Source: an uncultured Phycisphaerales bacterium (GTDB taxonomy: Bacteria > Planctomycetota > Phycisphaerae > Phycisphaerales > SM1A02). From it: DNA of 14,740 bases. The position numbers were made by a program, and so were the translations under genes. Below are positions 6,814 to 13,638 of this stretch, one piece after another (within the stretch, counting starts at the first letter, position 1; the number at the start of each line of letters is the position of its first letter). The stretch is taken from assembly GCA_946886375.1 (NCBI GenBank), contig CAMPIL010000044.1:1-14740 (forward strand). The letters are read 5' to 3'. The notes beneath the pieces were generated by a model. That model had not been told where the DNA came from, did no database searches, and saw nothing but the letters and a program-made list of their open reading frames with translations.

Positions 6814-6884
6814 TTGGCCCGCGAAGATTTGAACTTCGACTCTTTGAACCAAAATCAAATGTGCTACCATTACACCACGGGCCA
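6814..6884 (-). tRNA. tRNA-Gln (anticodon UUG)
   Basis: A full cloverleaf folds on the minus strand: acceptor TGGCCCG/CGGGCCA (7 pairs), D arm GTGT/GCAC, anticodon stem TTTGA/TCAAA with loop TTTTGGT giving anticodon TTG (6850-6852), and T arm CGAAG/CTTCG with loop TTCAAAT. The discriminator is A and the CCA end is not encoded. The variable loop is short (4 bases). It lies 20 bases upstream of glmU with no terminator between, so glmU is probably made on the same primary transcript. Confidence 0.95.
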
Positions 6885-6906
6885 GTGATGCGGCTTGCCG
6901 AGAACA

Positions 6907-6915
6907 ATCATAGCA
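6907..6915 (-). promoter_or_regulatory. Extended -10 promoter for tRNA-Gln and the cluster
   Basis: On the minus strand TGC is directly followed by TATGAT, matching an extended -10 (TGnTATAAT). It would start transcription about 16 bases upstream of the tRNA 5' end. No good -35 element lies at 16-18 bases, which fits extended -10 promoters. It is the only convincing promoter upstream of the glmU-rplI cluster. Confidence 0.5.
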
Positions 6916-7272
6916 GGCAAGAGGTCCGAACCCTGCGCCCGAACGACCAAACCTGACACCGAGGCATTTTGCATGCCAGGGGAAACTTTCGCGGTCTGTC
7001 GTCCGGCACAGCCGAACCATACCGCGGCGAACAACCCCAAAGGCGAGAGCAGCCGTCACCGCGACTGGCTGCCCCATGCGGCGCTGCGAGTGGTTCTTCA
7101 TGCAAACTCACCTGCCTCACCGACGGCCCCATGTGGGGAAGAGCGGCAATTGTAGAGGTTCGCCTTGCCGCGTCAAGCGAGGGCGAACATGCCCGCTGCA
7201 GTCTCGCGACTGCATCGGCGCGACCTCAGTTATCTATGGATTCACGAGAGGGATTGTTACCATGGACCCTCC
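6916..7272. other. Non-coding gap between tRNA-Gln and the esterase gene
   Basis: No recognisable protein is seen on either strand across this roughly 360-base gap. The open frames here (for example 6790-7101 minus) have no family features. It holds an imperfect palindrome at 7158-7188, and near its right end a seven-codon ORF beginning at 7262. A TATCTA hexamer at 7231-7236 could be a weak -10 for the downstream genes; no matching -35 is evident. Confidence 0.5.
7158..7188. repeat. Imperfect palindrome upstream of the esterase gene
   Basis: GTTCGCC at 7158-7164 and GGCGAAC at 7182-7188 are perfect inverted arms around 17 bases, with TTG/CAA as a further short pairing inside. It lies about 85 bases before the esterase start and could be an operator or a leader hairpin. 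No regulator is known. Confidence 0.4.
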
Positions 7273-7285
7273 ATGCCAACCCTGA
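7262..7285 (+). CDS. Possible seven-codon leader ORF overlapping the esterase start
   Basis: ATG at 7262 is preceded by GAGAGGG about 9 bases upstream, the best Shine-Dalgarno in the area. It encodes only MDPPCQP before TGA at 7283-7285, which lies just past the esterase ATG at 7273 in another frame. A ribosome finishing here could restart on the esterase. It may equally be chance. Confidence 0.3.
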   Translation: MDPPCQP

Positions 7286-8082
7286 TCGACGCACCCCGAC
7301 CGAGCCACACGCGGCGCGAGCACGCTCGGCTGTTCAGCCCCGCCATCGGCCGTGAACTGGACATCATTGCGTACGGCGACGCGGGAACGCCCGTGCTTGT
7401 CTTTCCATCATCTGAAGGTTCCGCCACCGACTTCGAAGGCTTCGGCATGATCGAGGCGCTTTCGCCGTTGATCGGAGCAGGCAAACTTCGGTTGTATTGC
7501 GTGGGAAGTTACGATTCTGAGAGTTGGTGGGCCAAACACAAGCCGCCGCAGGAACGTGCCTGGCGACACACGCTGTATGAAGACTGGATCATGAATCACG
7601 CGCTGCCGGCGATCCGGCGCGACATCGGCGATCAATCCATCCGACTGATGACGGCCGGTTGCAGTTTCGGCGCGTTTCATGCCGCAAACTTCACGCTCAA
7701 GCATCCGCAGCACTTTTGCACAGCATTGTGCATGAGCGGCGCGTACGACATTCGCTGGCTGCTGGGCGGACATCACGATGAATGGGCGTACTTCAACAAT
7801 CCAGTGGAGTACGTCTCCAACATGCGCGAAGACCTGCTGGCCGAACTTCGCCGCAGCGTGTTCATCGCGCTGATCTCAGGCCAAGGGAAATGGGAGGAGC
7901 GATCGCTGGAAAGCACGCGCGAGTTCTGGGGGGTGTTGAGCGCGAAGCAATTGCCCAACTACATGGATTTGTGGGGTCACGACGTCGCGCACGACTGGCC
8001 GTGGTGGCGCAAGCAGATCGTGTATTACCTCTCGCACTTCGTGGAAGGAAAAACGCCATGGCCGAACATCTCATTGGTCTGA
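7273..8082 (+). CDS. Esterase-family alpha/beta hydrolase (COG4947-like)
   Basis: This 269-residue protein is a predicted serine hydrolase of the esterase/PHB-depolymerase type. The nucleophile elbow is GCSFG at 129-133 with Ser131; a likely catalytic histidine is in the HDVAHDWPWWRKQ stretch (236-248, most likely H240). A strand-loop VLVFPSSEGS at 41-50 could supply the oxyanion hole. No signal peptide is present, so the enzyme is probably cytoplasmic. The start at 7273 gives the expected N terminus but has no Shine-Dalgarno of its own; the seven-codon ORF just before it may couple translation. It overlaps the ATP-grasp gene by 25 bases, which argues that the two proteins act together. The substrate is unknown; processing of a conjugate made by the ligase is my inference. 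Confidence 0.85.
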   Translation: MPTLIDAPRPSHTRREHARLFSPAIGRELDIIAYGDAGTPVLVFPSSEGSATDFEGFGMIEALSPLIGAGKLRLYCVGSYDSESWWAKHKPPQERAWRHTLYEDWIMNHALPAIRRDIGDQSIRLMTAGCSFGAFHAANFTLKHPQHFCTALCMSGAYDIRWLLGGHHDEWAYFNNPVEYVSNMREDLLAELRRSVFIALISGQGKWEERSLESTREFWGVLSAKQLPNYMDLWGHDVAHDWPWWRKQIVYYLSHFVEGKTPWPNISLV

Positions 8083-9296
8083 TGCTGGGCGCGGAGGACG
8101 ACTGGCCAACGGCCTTTGAATCGCTGTTGCGTCGGGCGTCGCTGAATTTCAAGGAAGGCGGGCAGACGCACACGTTTGTCACGGAGCGCGTGTCGGTTGA
8201 GCCGTTTGATCTGCGCTACAAGCCGCGACATCGGCTGGTGATCGATCGGGCCGCGTGGTGGTATCCGATTGCGCGCGAGTGGCTCAAGAAGGTCGCGATC
8301 ATGGATGACGTGTACCTGCTCAACAATCCATTCACGTTCCAGTGCATGGAGAAGCACACCGCGTACTGCGCGATGATGCGGCTGGGGTTGAACATCCCGA
8401 AGACGTGGCTGCTGCCGCACAAGGTGGGACCGAGCAATGAACGGTATCAGGCCACCGCTGAGCGCTACAACAAGTTGTTCAATCTGGATGCAATCGCGGA
8501 GACGATCGGCTACCCCTTGTACATGAAGCCGTTTGACGGCGGCGGGTGGCGCGGAGTCAGTCGCGTGGACAATCGCGGCGACCTGCATCGCTCGTATGAC
8601 GCGTCCGGCCAGGCCTTGATGCACGTGCAGGCGGGAATTGCGGATTACGACCACTTTGCACGCAGCCTGACCATCGGCCCGCAGACACGCATCATGCGCT
8701 ACCGGCCAGAGCGGCCGATGCACGAGCGGTACGAGGAAGGCATCGATTTTCTCGATGACAAACTCACCGATGAAATCACGACGATCAGCCGCCTGATCAA
8801 CGCGTACTTCCGTTGGGAATTCAATTCCTGCGAGACAATCGTGAAGGATGGCAAGGCTTCGCCCATCGACTACGCCAACGCGTGCCCCGATGTGGCGATC
8901 ATCAGCCTGCACGTTCACTTTCCCTGGGCGATGACATCACTGCTCAAGTGGACGATCTTCTGCGCTGCGACGAATCGCTTGATGGAACTCAATCTCGATC
9001 ATCGGCGGTACTTCAAGATCGCTGATCGCGCCGACTGGTCATACGACCGGAAACTGCGCGAGTACTTCAAGATTGCGGAGGAGTATTTCCAGGCTGACCG
9101 GTTTCACGAGTTCTGCGACAAGCACCTGTGCCACATTGAAGATGTGGCGCACGAGTACTTCGCGAGCAATGAGTTTGATGACCTGCTGGTGCGCAGCGTG
9201 AAGGAGACGTTCCAGCCGCACGAGCGCGATCATTTCACCGGGCATTACCGGCACTTGATCGCGAAATGGAGCAAGACTCACGCGGCGGGGGTGTAA
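8058..9296 (+). CDS. ATP-grasp ligase-like protein (RimK/DdlB-type fold)
   Basis: This 412-residue protein shows the order of an ATP-grasp enzyme, which activates a carboxylate as acyl phosphate and couples it to an amine or thiol. Seen are NNPFTFQCMEKHTAY at 89-103 and NIPKTWLLP at 112-120 (pre-ATP-grasp to ATP-grasp junction), the ATP-binding lysine in YMKPFDGGGWRGVSRV at 155-170 with its glycine loop, a QTRIMRYRPE strand at 209-218, and likely metal ligands in WEFN at 253-256 and PIDYAN at 269-274. The last 120 residues are a charged helical region I do not recognise. AAGGA precedes the ATG at 8058. The start overlaps the esterase gene by 25 bases, so co-expression is near certain. Substrates cannot be predicted from sequence. 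Confidence 0.82.
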   Translation: MAEHLIGLMLGAEDDWPTAFESLLRRASLNFKEGGQTHTFVTERVSVEPFDLRYKPRHRLVIDRAAWWYPIAREWLKKVAIMDDVYLLNNPFTFQCMEKHTAYCAMMRLGLNIPKTWLLPHKVGPSNERYQATAERYNKLFNLDAIAETIGYPLYMKPFDGGGWRGVSRVDNRGDLHRSYDASGQALMHVQAGIADYDHFARSLTIGPQTRIMRYRPERPMHERYEEGIDFLDDKLTDEITTISRLINAYFRWEFNSCETIVKDGKASPIDYANACPDVAIISLHVHFPWAMTSLLKWTIFCAATNRLMELNLDHRRYFKIADRADWSYDRKLREYFKIAEEYFQADRFHEFCDKHLCHIEDVAHEYFASNEFDDLLVRSVKETFQPHERDHFTGHYRHLIAKWSKTHAAGV

Positions 9297-9367
9297 GCCT
9301 TGCCACTGACCGGCTGGCCCATTCGCAGTGCACTGGTTTGAGCGAGGTTCGCGGGAAACAATTCGGA

Positions 9368-9856
9368 ATGTCCAAGCGGATCATCGAGATTCAGGAATCG
9401 GTCGCCTCGGCCTTGAACGGCCTCCCGGGCGTGTTCTCAACCGTGCAGTGGGGCGGTCGTGCGTACAAGGTCGGCGACTCGCGGAAGTTCAAGTTGCTTT
9501 CGCACGTGTGCCTGAGCGATGCAGGTGACGCCGTGTACGTCGGGTTCAAGTTGACAAAGGATCGCGCCCGCGAAGTCGTGGACCAACACGATTGGATCAC
9601 GCCGCATTCGTTCCGCACGTTGGCCGGATCGGGCTGGGTCGCCGCGGAAGTGCGCACGAAATCGCAGTGCAAAGTGATCGCCAAACTGCTTGCGGAAAGC
9701 AGGGCGCTGTATCCGGTGCACGAGACGGTCAAGCCGCGAAAAGGCAAACGTGGTGTGAACGATGATGACGGCGTGGTGCAGCGGATTGGCGCAGTGTTGC
9801 GCGAGCGCAAAGCCGCGGGATGGTCGCCGAATCACGCGGATGGATTTGATGATTGA
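9368..9856 (+). CDS. MmcQ/YjbR family protein
   Basis: This 162-residue protein fits the MmcQ/YjbR family, small proteins with a CyaY/double-wing-like fold and unknown role. Characteristic parts are VQWGGRAYKVGDSRKF at 26-41, VYVGFKLTKDRAREVV at 56-71 and TPHSFRTLAGSGWVAAEV at 78-95. The last 40 residues (a K/R-rich PRKGKRGV turn and a helical end) extend beyond the usual 110-120-residue core. The start at 9368 is chosen because it precedes the first conserved helix; an upstream in-frame ATG at 9266 would overlap the ATP-grasp gene but adds unconserved residues. It follows the ATP-grasp gene by 71 bases and ends 9 bases before the convergent aldo/keto reductase gene. Confidence 0.8.
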   Translation: MSKRIIEIQESVASALNGLPGVFSTVQWGGRAYKVGDSRKFKLLSHVCLSDAGDAVYVGFKLTKDRAREVVDQHDWITPHSFRTLAGSGWVAAEVRTKSQCKVIAKLLAESRALYPVHETVKPRKGKRGVNDDDGVVQRIGAVLRERKAAGWSPNHADGFDD

Positions 9857-9865
9857 GCGTTCGGC

Positions 9866-10822
9866 TTATCCGCCCAGAATCATGTTGATCCGGTCCAACA
9901 CGGCGTCGTCCAGCACGATTTCAGTGGCCTTGATGTTCTCCAGAATCTGCTGGGGCTTCGTCGCGCCAATGATCGTGCTGGTGACCTCAGGCCTTCGCAG
10001 GCACCATGCCAGCGCAAGCGCCGCCAGCGGCACGCCCATGCCTTGCGCCAGCGCGGCCAGCCTGCTCACGATCTCCAGGTTCTGTTGCGTCATGCGTGGC
10101 GCGATGAACTGACCGGCCTTTTCATCCGCCGCACGACTGTCCTTGGGAATGCCGTGCAGGTACTTGCCCGTGAGCAGACCTTCCGCAAGAGGCGAAAAGT
10201 TCACGATCCCCATGCCGAAGCGCTTGCACGTGGGAAAGACCGTTGATTCCCAATGCCGCTCAAGCATGTTGTACAGCGGCTGATTGCTGACCGGCCGGTG
10301 CCAGTTGTGGTCATCGCAGATCGAAATCGCCTCGGTGATCTGCTCCGCGTTCCATTCGCTCACGCCCCAATACAGGACCTTTCCCTGATTGATGAGGTCA
10401 TTCATCGCCCGGCAGGTCTCAATGATCGGCGTCTCCGGATCGGCACGGTGGCACTGGTACAGGTCGATGTACTCGACGTTCAAGCGTCGCAGCGAGTTGT
10501 GACATTCCTGGAACAAGTGTTTGCGGCTGAGTCCGCGATCATTCGCGCCTGGAAATGGCCATTGCGGGTCGTAAGGCCAGAACGCCTTCGTCGCCAGCAC
10601 GTACGTTTCGCGCCGAAAGGGGCGCAGCGCACGGCCGACGATGACCTCGGTCTGGCCCCGGCCGTAGGCGTTGGAGGTGTCGAAGAAATTGATGCCGTTC
10701 TCATACGCCGTGCGGTGCAGAAGGTCCGCGTGCGACTGATCGCCTTGGTTGAAAATCAACCACGATCCGAAGCCGAGTTCGGACAACTTCACGCCCCACA
10801 TGCCCAGGCGCCGGTACTTCAT
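9866..10822 (-). CDS. Aldo/keto reductase (Kv-beta/YghZ-like)
   Basis: This 318-residue TIM-barrel oxidoreductase is expected to reduce aldehydes or ketones with NADPH. The catalytic tetrad is complete: Asp48 and Tyr53 in FFDTSNAYG, Lys79 in LATKAFW, and His125 in YQCHRAD. The C-terminal cofactor-binding segment TIIGATKPQQILEN is at 283-296. The similarity is strongest to the potassium-channel-beta-like AKR6/YghZ group by the VGRALRPFRRETYVLATKAF layout. The start at 10822 begins with the typical MKYRRLGMWG, but no Shine-Dalgarno is visible. It lies 48 bases after the lamin-tail gene on the same strand. The natural substrate is not predictable. Confidence 0.94.
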   Translation of the reverse strand: MKYRRLGMWGVKLSELGFGSWLIFNQGDQSHADLLHRTAYENGINFFDTSNAYGRGQTEVIVGRALRPFRRETYVLATKAFWPYDPQWPFPGANDRGLSRKHLFQECHNSLRRLNVEYIDLYQCHRADPETPIIETCRAMNDLINQGKVLYWGVSEWNAEQITEAISICDDHNWHRPVSNQPLYNMLERHWESTVFPTCKRFGMGIVNFSPLAEGLLTGKYLHGIPKDSRAADEKAGQFIAPRMTQQNLEIVSRLAALAQGMGVPLAALALAWCLRRPEVTSTIIGATKPQQILENIKATEIVLDDAVLDRINMILGG

Positions 10823-10870
10823 GTGTGGCTCACGTCCGGACTGCTCGATGAGGAACGATGTTCAACGATT

Positions 10871-11587
10871 TCAATAGTCGATCTTATCGTCCTTGGCCTT
10901 GACCTGCGGCGCGGCTTCGGGGGGCTTGGTCGCCACCGCGCTGGCGGTCGGGATGAAGCCGGGCGATCCACAATCTTCCTTGTCGAAGATTTCGGTTGTC
11001 TTGTTGGTGCGTGCGCCGTTCTGGCCTCGGGTCGAGAGCGCCCACGTCTTGCCGAGGCTGAGGTCAGCGGCCGTGACATCGGCCAGGAAAACGCTGGGCC
11101 CGCCGGCGTTTTTCACCTTCGGCCATTCGCCAGCCTGCTTCACTTCGCAGACGACTTCGTCCTTGTCGTTGACCAGTTGCAGCACTTCGTTGTCCGGGCC
11201 GGGATCATTGGCGAGGCCGCCCCATTTCACGGGGATGACCTGATAGGTCGGCTTGGCCGCGGGATCGGCGCTTTCAGTTTGCGCATCCCACGCGGCTCGG
11301 AATTGCTCTTCCTTCACCGCATCGCCGTTGATGAGTACCGCCACCGCGCCGGGCGCGAGCGTGCAACTGAATTTGCCCCAGGCGCCTTTGTCTTCATCTT
11401 TCAGGCGCCAGTCCTTGATTTCGATAGGCTCACTGCCGACGTTGGCGATTTCAACCCATTCCGTTTCGCCTTTGCGTTCGTGGGAGGCTGGGTTGTACAT
11501 GATCTCGGTGATGATCACGCGCGATTGTGCCAGTGCGCTGGTGGACAATGCCACGACGGTCGTAAACTGAACGAGCGTAAATCTCAT
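10871..11587 (-). CDS. Secreted lamin-tail-domain (LTD) protein
   Basis: The 238-residue precursor has a signal peptide (MRFTLVQFTTVVALSTSALA, cut likely after residue 20 at ALA-Q) and is exported. The body is a lamin-tail domain: IITEIMYNP at 25-33, EWVEIANVGSEPIEIKDWRL at 43-62, and a beta-rich core up to about 150. GSPGFIP at 207-213 is the usual closing motif. The last 25 residues are a Pro/Ala/Lys-rich tail that may be a linker. LTD proteins are common in planctomycetes and relatives and often accompany calcium-binding or nuclease domains, none of which is present here. The start at 11587 is fixed by AGGAGA 8 bases upstream. It is divergent from aat across 65 bases. Confidence 0.88.
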   Translation of the reverse strand: MRFTLVQFTTVVALSTSALAQSRVIITEIMYNPASHERKGETEWVEIANVGSEPIEIKDWRLKDEDKGAWGKFSCTLAPGAVAVLINGDAVKEEQFRAAWDAQTESADPAAKPTYQVIPVKWGGLANDPGPDNEVLQLVNDKDEVVCEVKQAGEWPKVKNAGGPSVFLADVTAADLSLGKTWALSTRGQNGARTNKTTEIFDKEDCGSPGFIPTASAVATKPPEAAPQVKAKDDKIDY

Positions 11588-11652
11588 GTGTGATTCTCCT
11601 GAAGTATGAGCCATAATGTACCGCAATTTTCAGATGGATTGGCGCGGTTGAA
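11588..11652. promoter_or_regulatory. Divergent promoter region, LTD gene and aat
   Basis: The 65-base space between two divergent starts must hold the promoters of both. It is AT-richer than its surroundings. CATAAT at 11612-11617 on the plus strand is a -10 candidate for aat, and CATTAT-like bases on the minus strand could serve the LTD gene. No convincing -35 boxes are seen. Confidence 0.35.
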
Positions 11653-12381
11653 ATGATGGGAGCCGACTCGCAAAAACCTGAAGCGGCTTCCGAACGCCAA
11701 CCCCTTGTCAATGCAGCATTTGCGCCGCGCCCGCCGGCCGGGGCAGACCTGCAGAATCCATCCCCGGACTTGCTCCTGTGGGCCTACGGCCATGGCGTTT
11801 TTCCGATGGGTGATCCGGAGTCTGGCCGGTTGGAGTGGTTCAGCCCTGATCCGCGCGGCATCATTCCGCTGCATCCCTCGGATGCGTTTCAAATCCCAAA
11901 AAATCTCGCACGCGAGGTGCGCAAGAACAGGTTTGAGATTCGAACTGACGCTGCATTCGAGCAGGTGATGCGCGGATGCGCCACCGATCGAGGCGGATTC
12001 AATCGAAGTTGGATCAACGAGACGATCATCCGCACCTATTGCCAACTGCACCAGATGGGCCACGCGCACAGCGTGGAGGCGTGGGTCGGCGGTGCGCTCG
12101 TCGGCGGGTTGTACGGCGTGCAGATCGGCGGGGCGTTCTTCGGCGAGTCCATGTTCAGCAGGTCCGAGGCTGGCGGGAGCAACTCATCCAAGGTCTGCCT
12201 GGTGCATCTGGTTCAACATCTGCGAGCGCTCGGCTTCACGCTGCTGGACACGCAGTTCTGGAACGAGCATCTGGACCAGTTCGGGTGCATTGAGATTCCG
12301 GCCGCGGAATACCTGGGGATGCTCCAGAGTGCGATGCGTCTTCCAGTGGTGTGGGGAACGATTGAGCCGGCAACGCGCTAA
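11653..12381 (+). CDS. aat: Leucyl/phenylalanyl-tRNA--protein transferase
   Basis: The enzyme adds Leu or Phe from aminoacyl-tRNA to proteins with N-terminal Lys or Arg, marking them for ClpS/ClpAP degradation. The 242-residue sequence has the family motifs in order: YGHGVFPMGDP at 45-55, EWFSPDPRGIIPLHP at 61-75, SWINETI at 119-125, HSVEAW at 139-144, FFGESMFS at 162-169, SNSSKVCLVHL at 176-186 and LLDTQFWNEHL at 197-207. The first 35 residues are an unconserved extension. Two tandem ATGs (11653, 11656) give no clear Shine-Dalgarno. It is followed by ychF 60 bases downstream on the same strand. Partner ClpS/ClpA genes are not in the window. Confidence 0.95.
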   Translation: MMGADSQKPEAASERQPLVNAAFAPRPPAGADLQNPSPDLLLWAYGHGVFPMGDPESGRLEWFSPDPRGIIPLHPSDAFQIPKNLAREVRKNRFEIRTDAAFEQVMRGCATDRGGFNRSWINETIIRTYCQLHQMGHAHSVEAWVGGALVGGLYGVQIGGAFFGESMFSRSEAGGSNSSKVCLVHLVQHLRALGFTLLDTQFWNEHLDQFGCIEIPAAEYLGMLQSAMRLPVVWGTIEPATR

Positions 12382-12441
12382 ACCCCGTGCGGCTGCTACT
12401 ATTCACGCTTTCAATTTCTTCTTTCGCGAGATTCATTCATC

Positions 12442-13515
12442 ATGGAATGCGGGATCGTCGGCCTGCCCGGTGTGGGCAAGACAACTCTGTTCAATGCATT
12501 GACCGGCAGCCACGCTCCGGGAGGCGGCGGGGGCGGACTGAAACCCAACGTGGGCGTCGCGAAAATCCCCGACCCGCGGCTGGGCACCATCGCCTCGTTC
12601 ATTCCCACCAAGAAAATTATCAACGCGACGATCCAGTTCGTGGATATCCCGGGCGTGGCGCCGGGAAGCGGAGCCAGCGGCGCGACCAAACTCAACGCGT
12701 TCATGGCTCACGTGCGGCAGGTCGATGCCATCTGCCACGTCGTGCGATGTTTCGATGACGGTTCAGGCAAGATTGATCCCATCGGCGACATCGACAAGAT
12801 GGACACCGAACTCATCATTGCTGACCTGCAGGTGGCCGAATCCGCGCTGGACAAGGCCAGCCGGGCCGCACGGGCCGCCGATGCAGACGCCAAGGCCCGC
12901 GTCGCCGTGCTGGAAAAGGCCATGGCGTCGCTCAACGAAGGGAAACCCATCCGCAGCGTCACGGGCTGGAGCGAAGCGGAGTTTTCGATCCTCAAGAGTT
13001 ACGGCATGATCACCTCCAAGCCCGTGCTGTATGTCGCCAACGTGGGTGAAGATGATCTTGCAGGCACATCGTCACACGCCCAGACCGTGATGAAGCACGC
13101 CCAGGCCACCGGCGGCCAAGCCGTGGCGGTGTGCGCAAAACTTGAAGCCGAACTCGCCGAACTGGATGAAGCTGACCGAGGCGAAATGCTTCAATCCATG
13201 GGGTTGGCGGAGCCGGCCATCGGTCCTTTGGCCCGGGCTGTGAACGCTCTTTTGGGGTTGGCCTGCTTCTATACCGCAGGCGAAAAGGAAGTCCGGGCCT
13301 GGCCGATTCGCCAGGGGGCAACGGCGCCTCAGGCCGCAGGGGTGATCCACTCCGACATCGAGCGAGGTTTCATTCGAGCCGAGTGCTTCCTGGTGGATGA
13401 TCTTGTGAAATACACCTCGGAAAAGGGAATCCGGGAAGCCGGCAAACTGCGCAGCGAAGGCAAGAACTACCAGATGCGCGATGGCGACGTGGTGCACTTC
13501 CTCTTCAACGTCTAG
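12442..13515 (+). CDS. ychF: YchF-type ATPase (Obg/OLA1 family), divergent
   Basis: This 357-residue protein is an Obg-related P-loop ATPase with a C-terminal TGS domain; YchF/OLA1 proteins bind ribosomes and affect stress responses. Visible are the Walker A GLPGVGKTT at 7-15, FVDIPG at 66-71, HVVRCF at 99-104, the non-canonical G4 ANVGED at 199-204 that explains ATP rather than GTP preference, and a conserved C-terminal TGS region (GATAPQAAG at 292-300, RDGDVVHFLFNV at 346-357). Unlike textbook YchF (recalled, E. coli about 363 residues) it has a Gly-rich run at 27-32 in place of the NFPFCTI region and lacks about five residues after HVVRCF, including the active-site-like histidine. It may therefore be a paralogue subfamily. 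Confidence 0.9.
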   Translation: MECGIVGLPGVGKTTLFNALTGSHAPGGGGGGLKPNVGVAKIPDPRLGTIASFIPTKKIINATIQFVDIPGVAPGSGASGATKLNAFMAHVRQVDAICHVVRCFDDGSGKIDPIGDIDKMDTELIIADLQVAESALDKASRAARAADADAKARVAVLEKAMASLNEGKPIRSVTGWSEAEFSILKSYGMITSKPVLYVANVGEDDLAGTSSHAQTVMKHAQATGGQAVAVCAKLEAELAELDEADRGEMLQSMGLAEPAIGPLARAVNALLGLACFYTAGEKEVRAWPIRQGATAPQAAGVIHSDIERGFIRAECFLVDDLVKYTSEKGIREAGKLRSEGKNYQMRDGDVVHFLFNV

Positions 13516-13638
13516 GGCCCTGCCAGGCAGTTGGATCGGGATGCAAGCGGCACCTCGCGTTCGGCCGATGGTACAACTGTGGCGATTGGCACGCCCGTTT
13601 GAGCCTGATCCTTGGACAAGAACAAAATCATCCCCAGC

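Noticed and set aside
6790..7101. 103-codon minus-strand open frame between glmU and the esterase gene
   Set aside because: It overlaps the tRNA-Gln gene and has no family features.
10253..11593. 446-codon open frame on the plus strand opposite the aldo/keto reductase and LTD genes
   Set aside because: It runs antisense to two well supported genes, spans their intergenic gap, and its translation has no recognisable domain. Such frames are expected at this GC content.
13520..13530. CTGCCAGGCAG palindrome just after the ychF stop
   Set aside because: It is too short, has a one-base centre, and no T run follows, so it is not a terminator.
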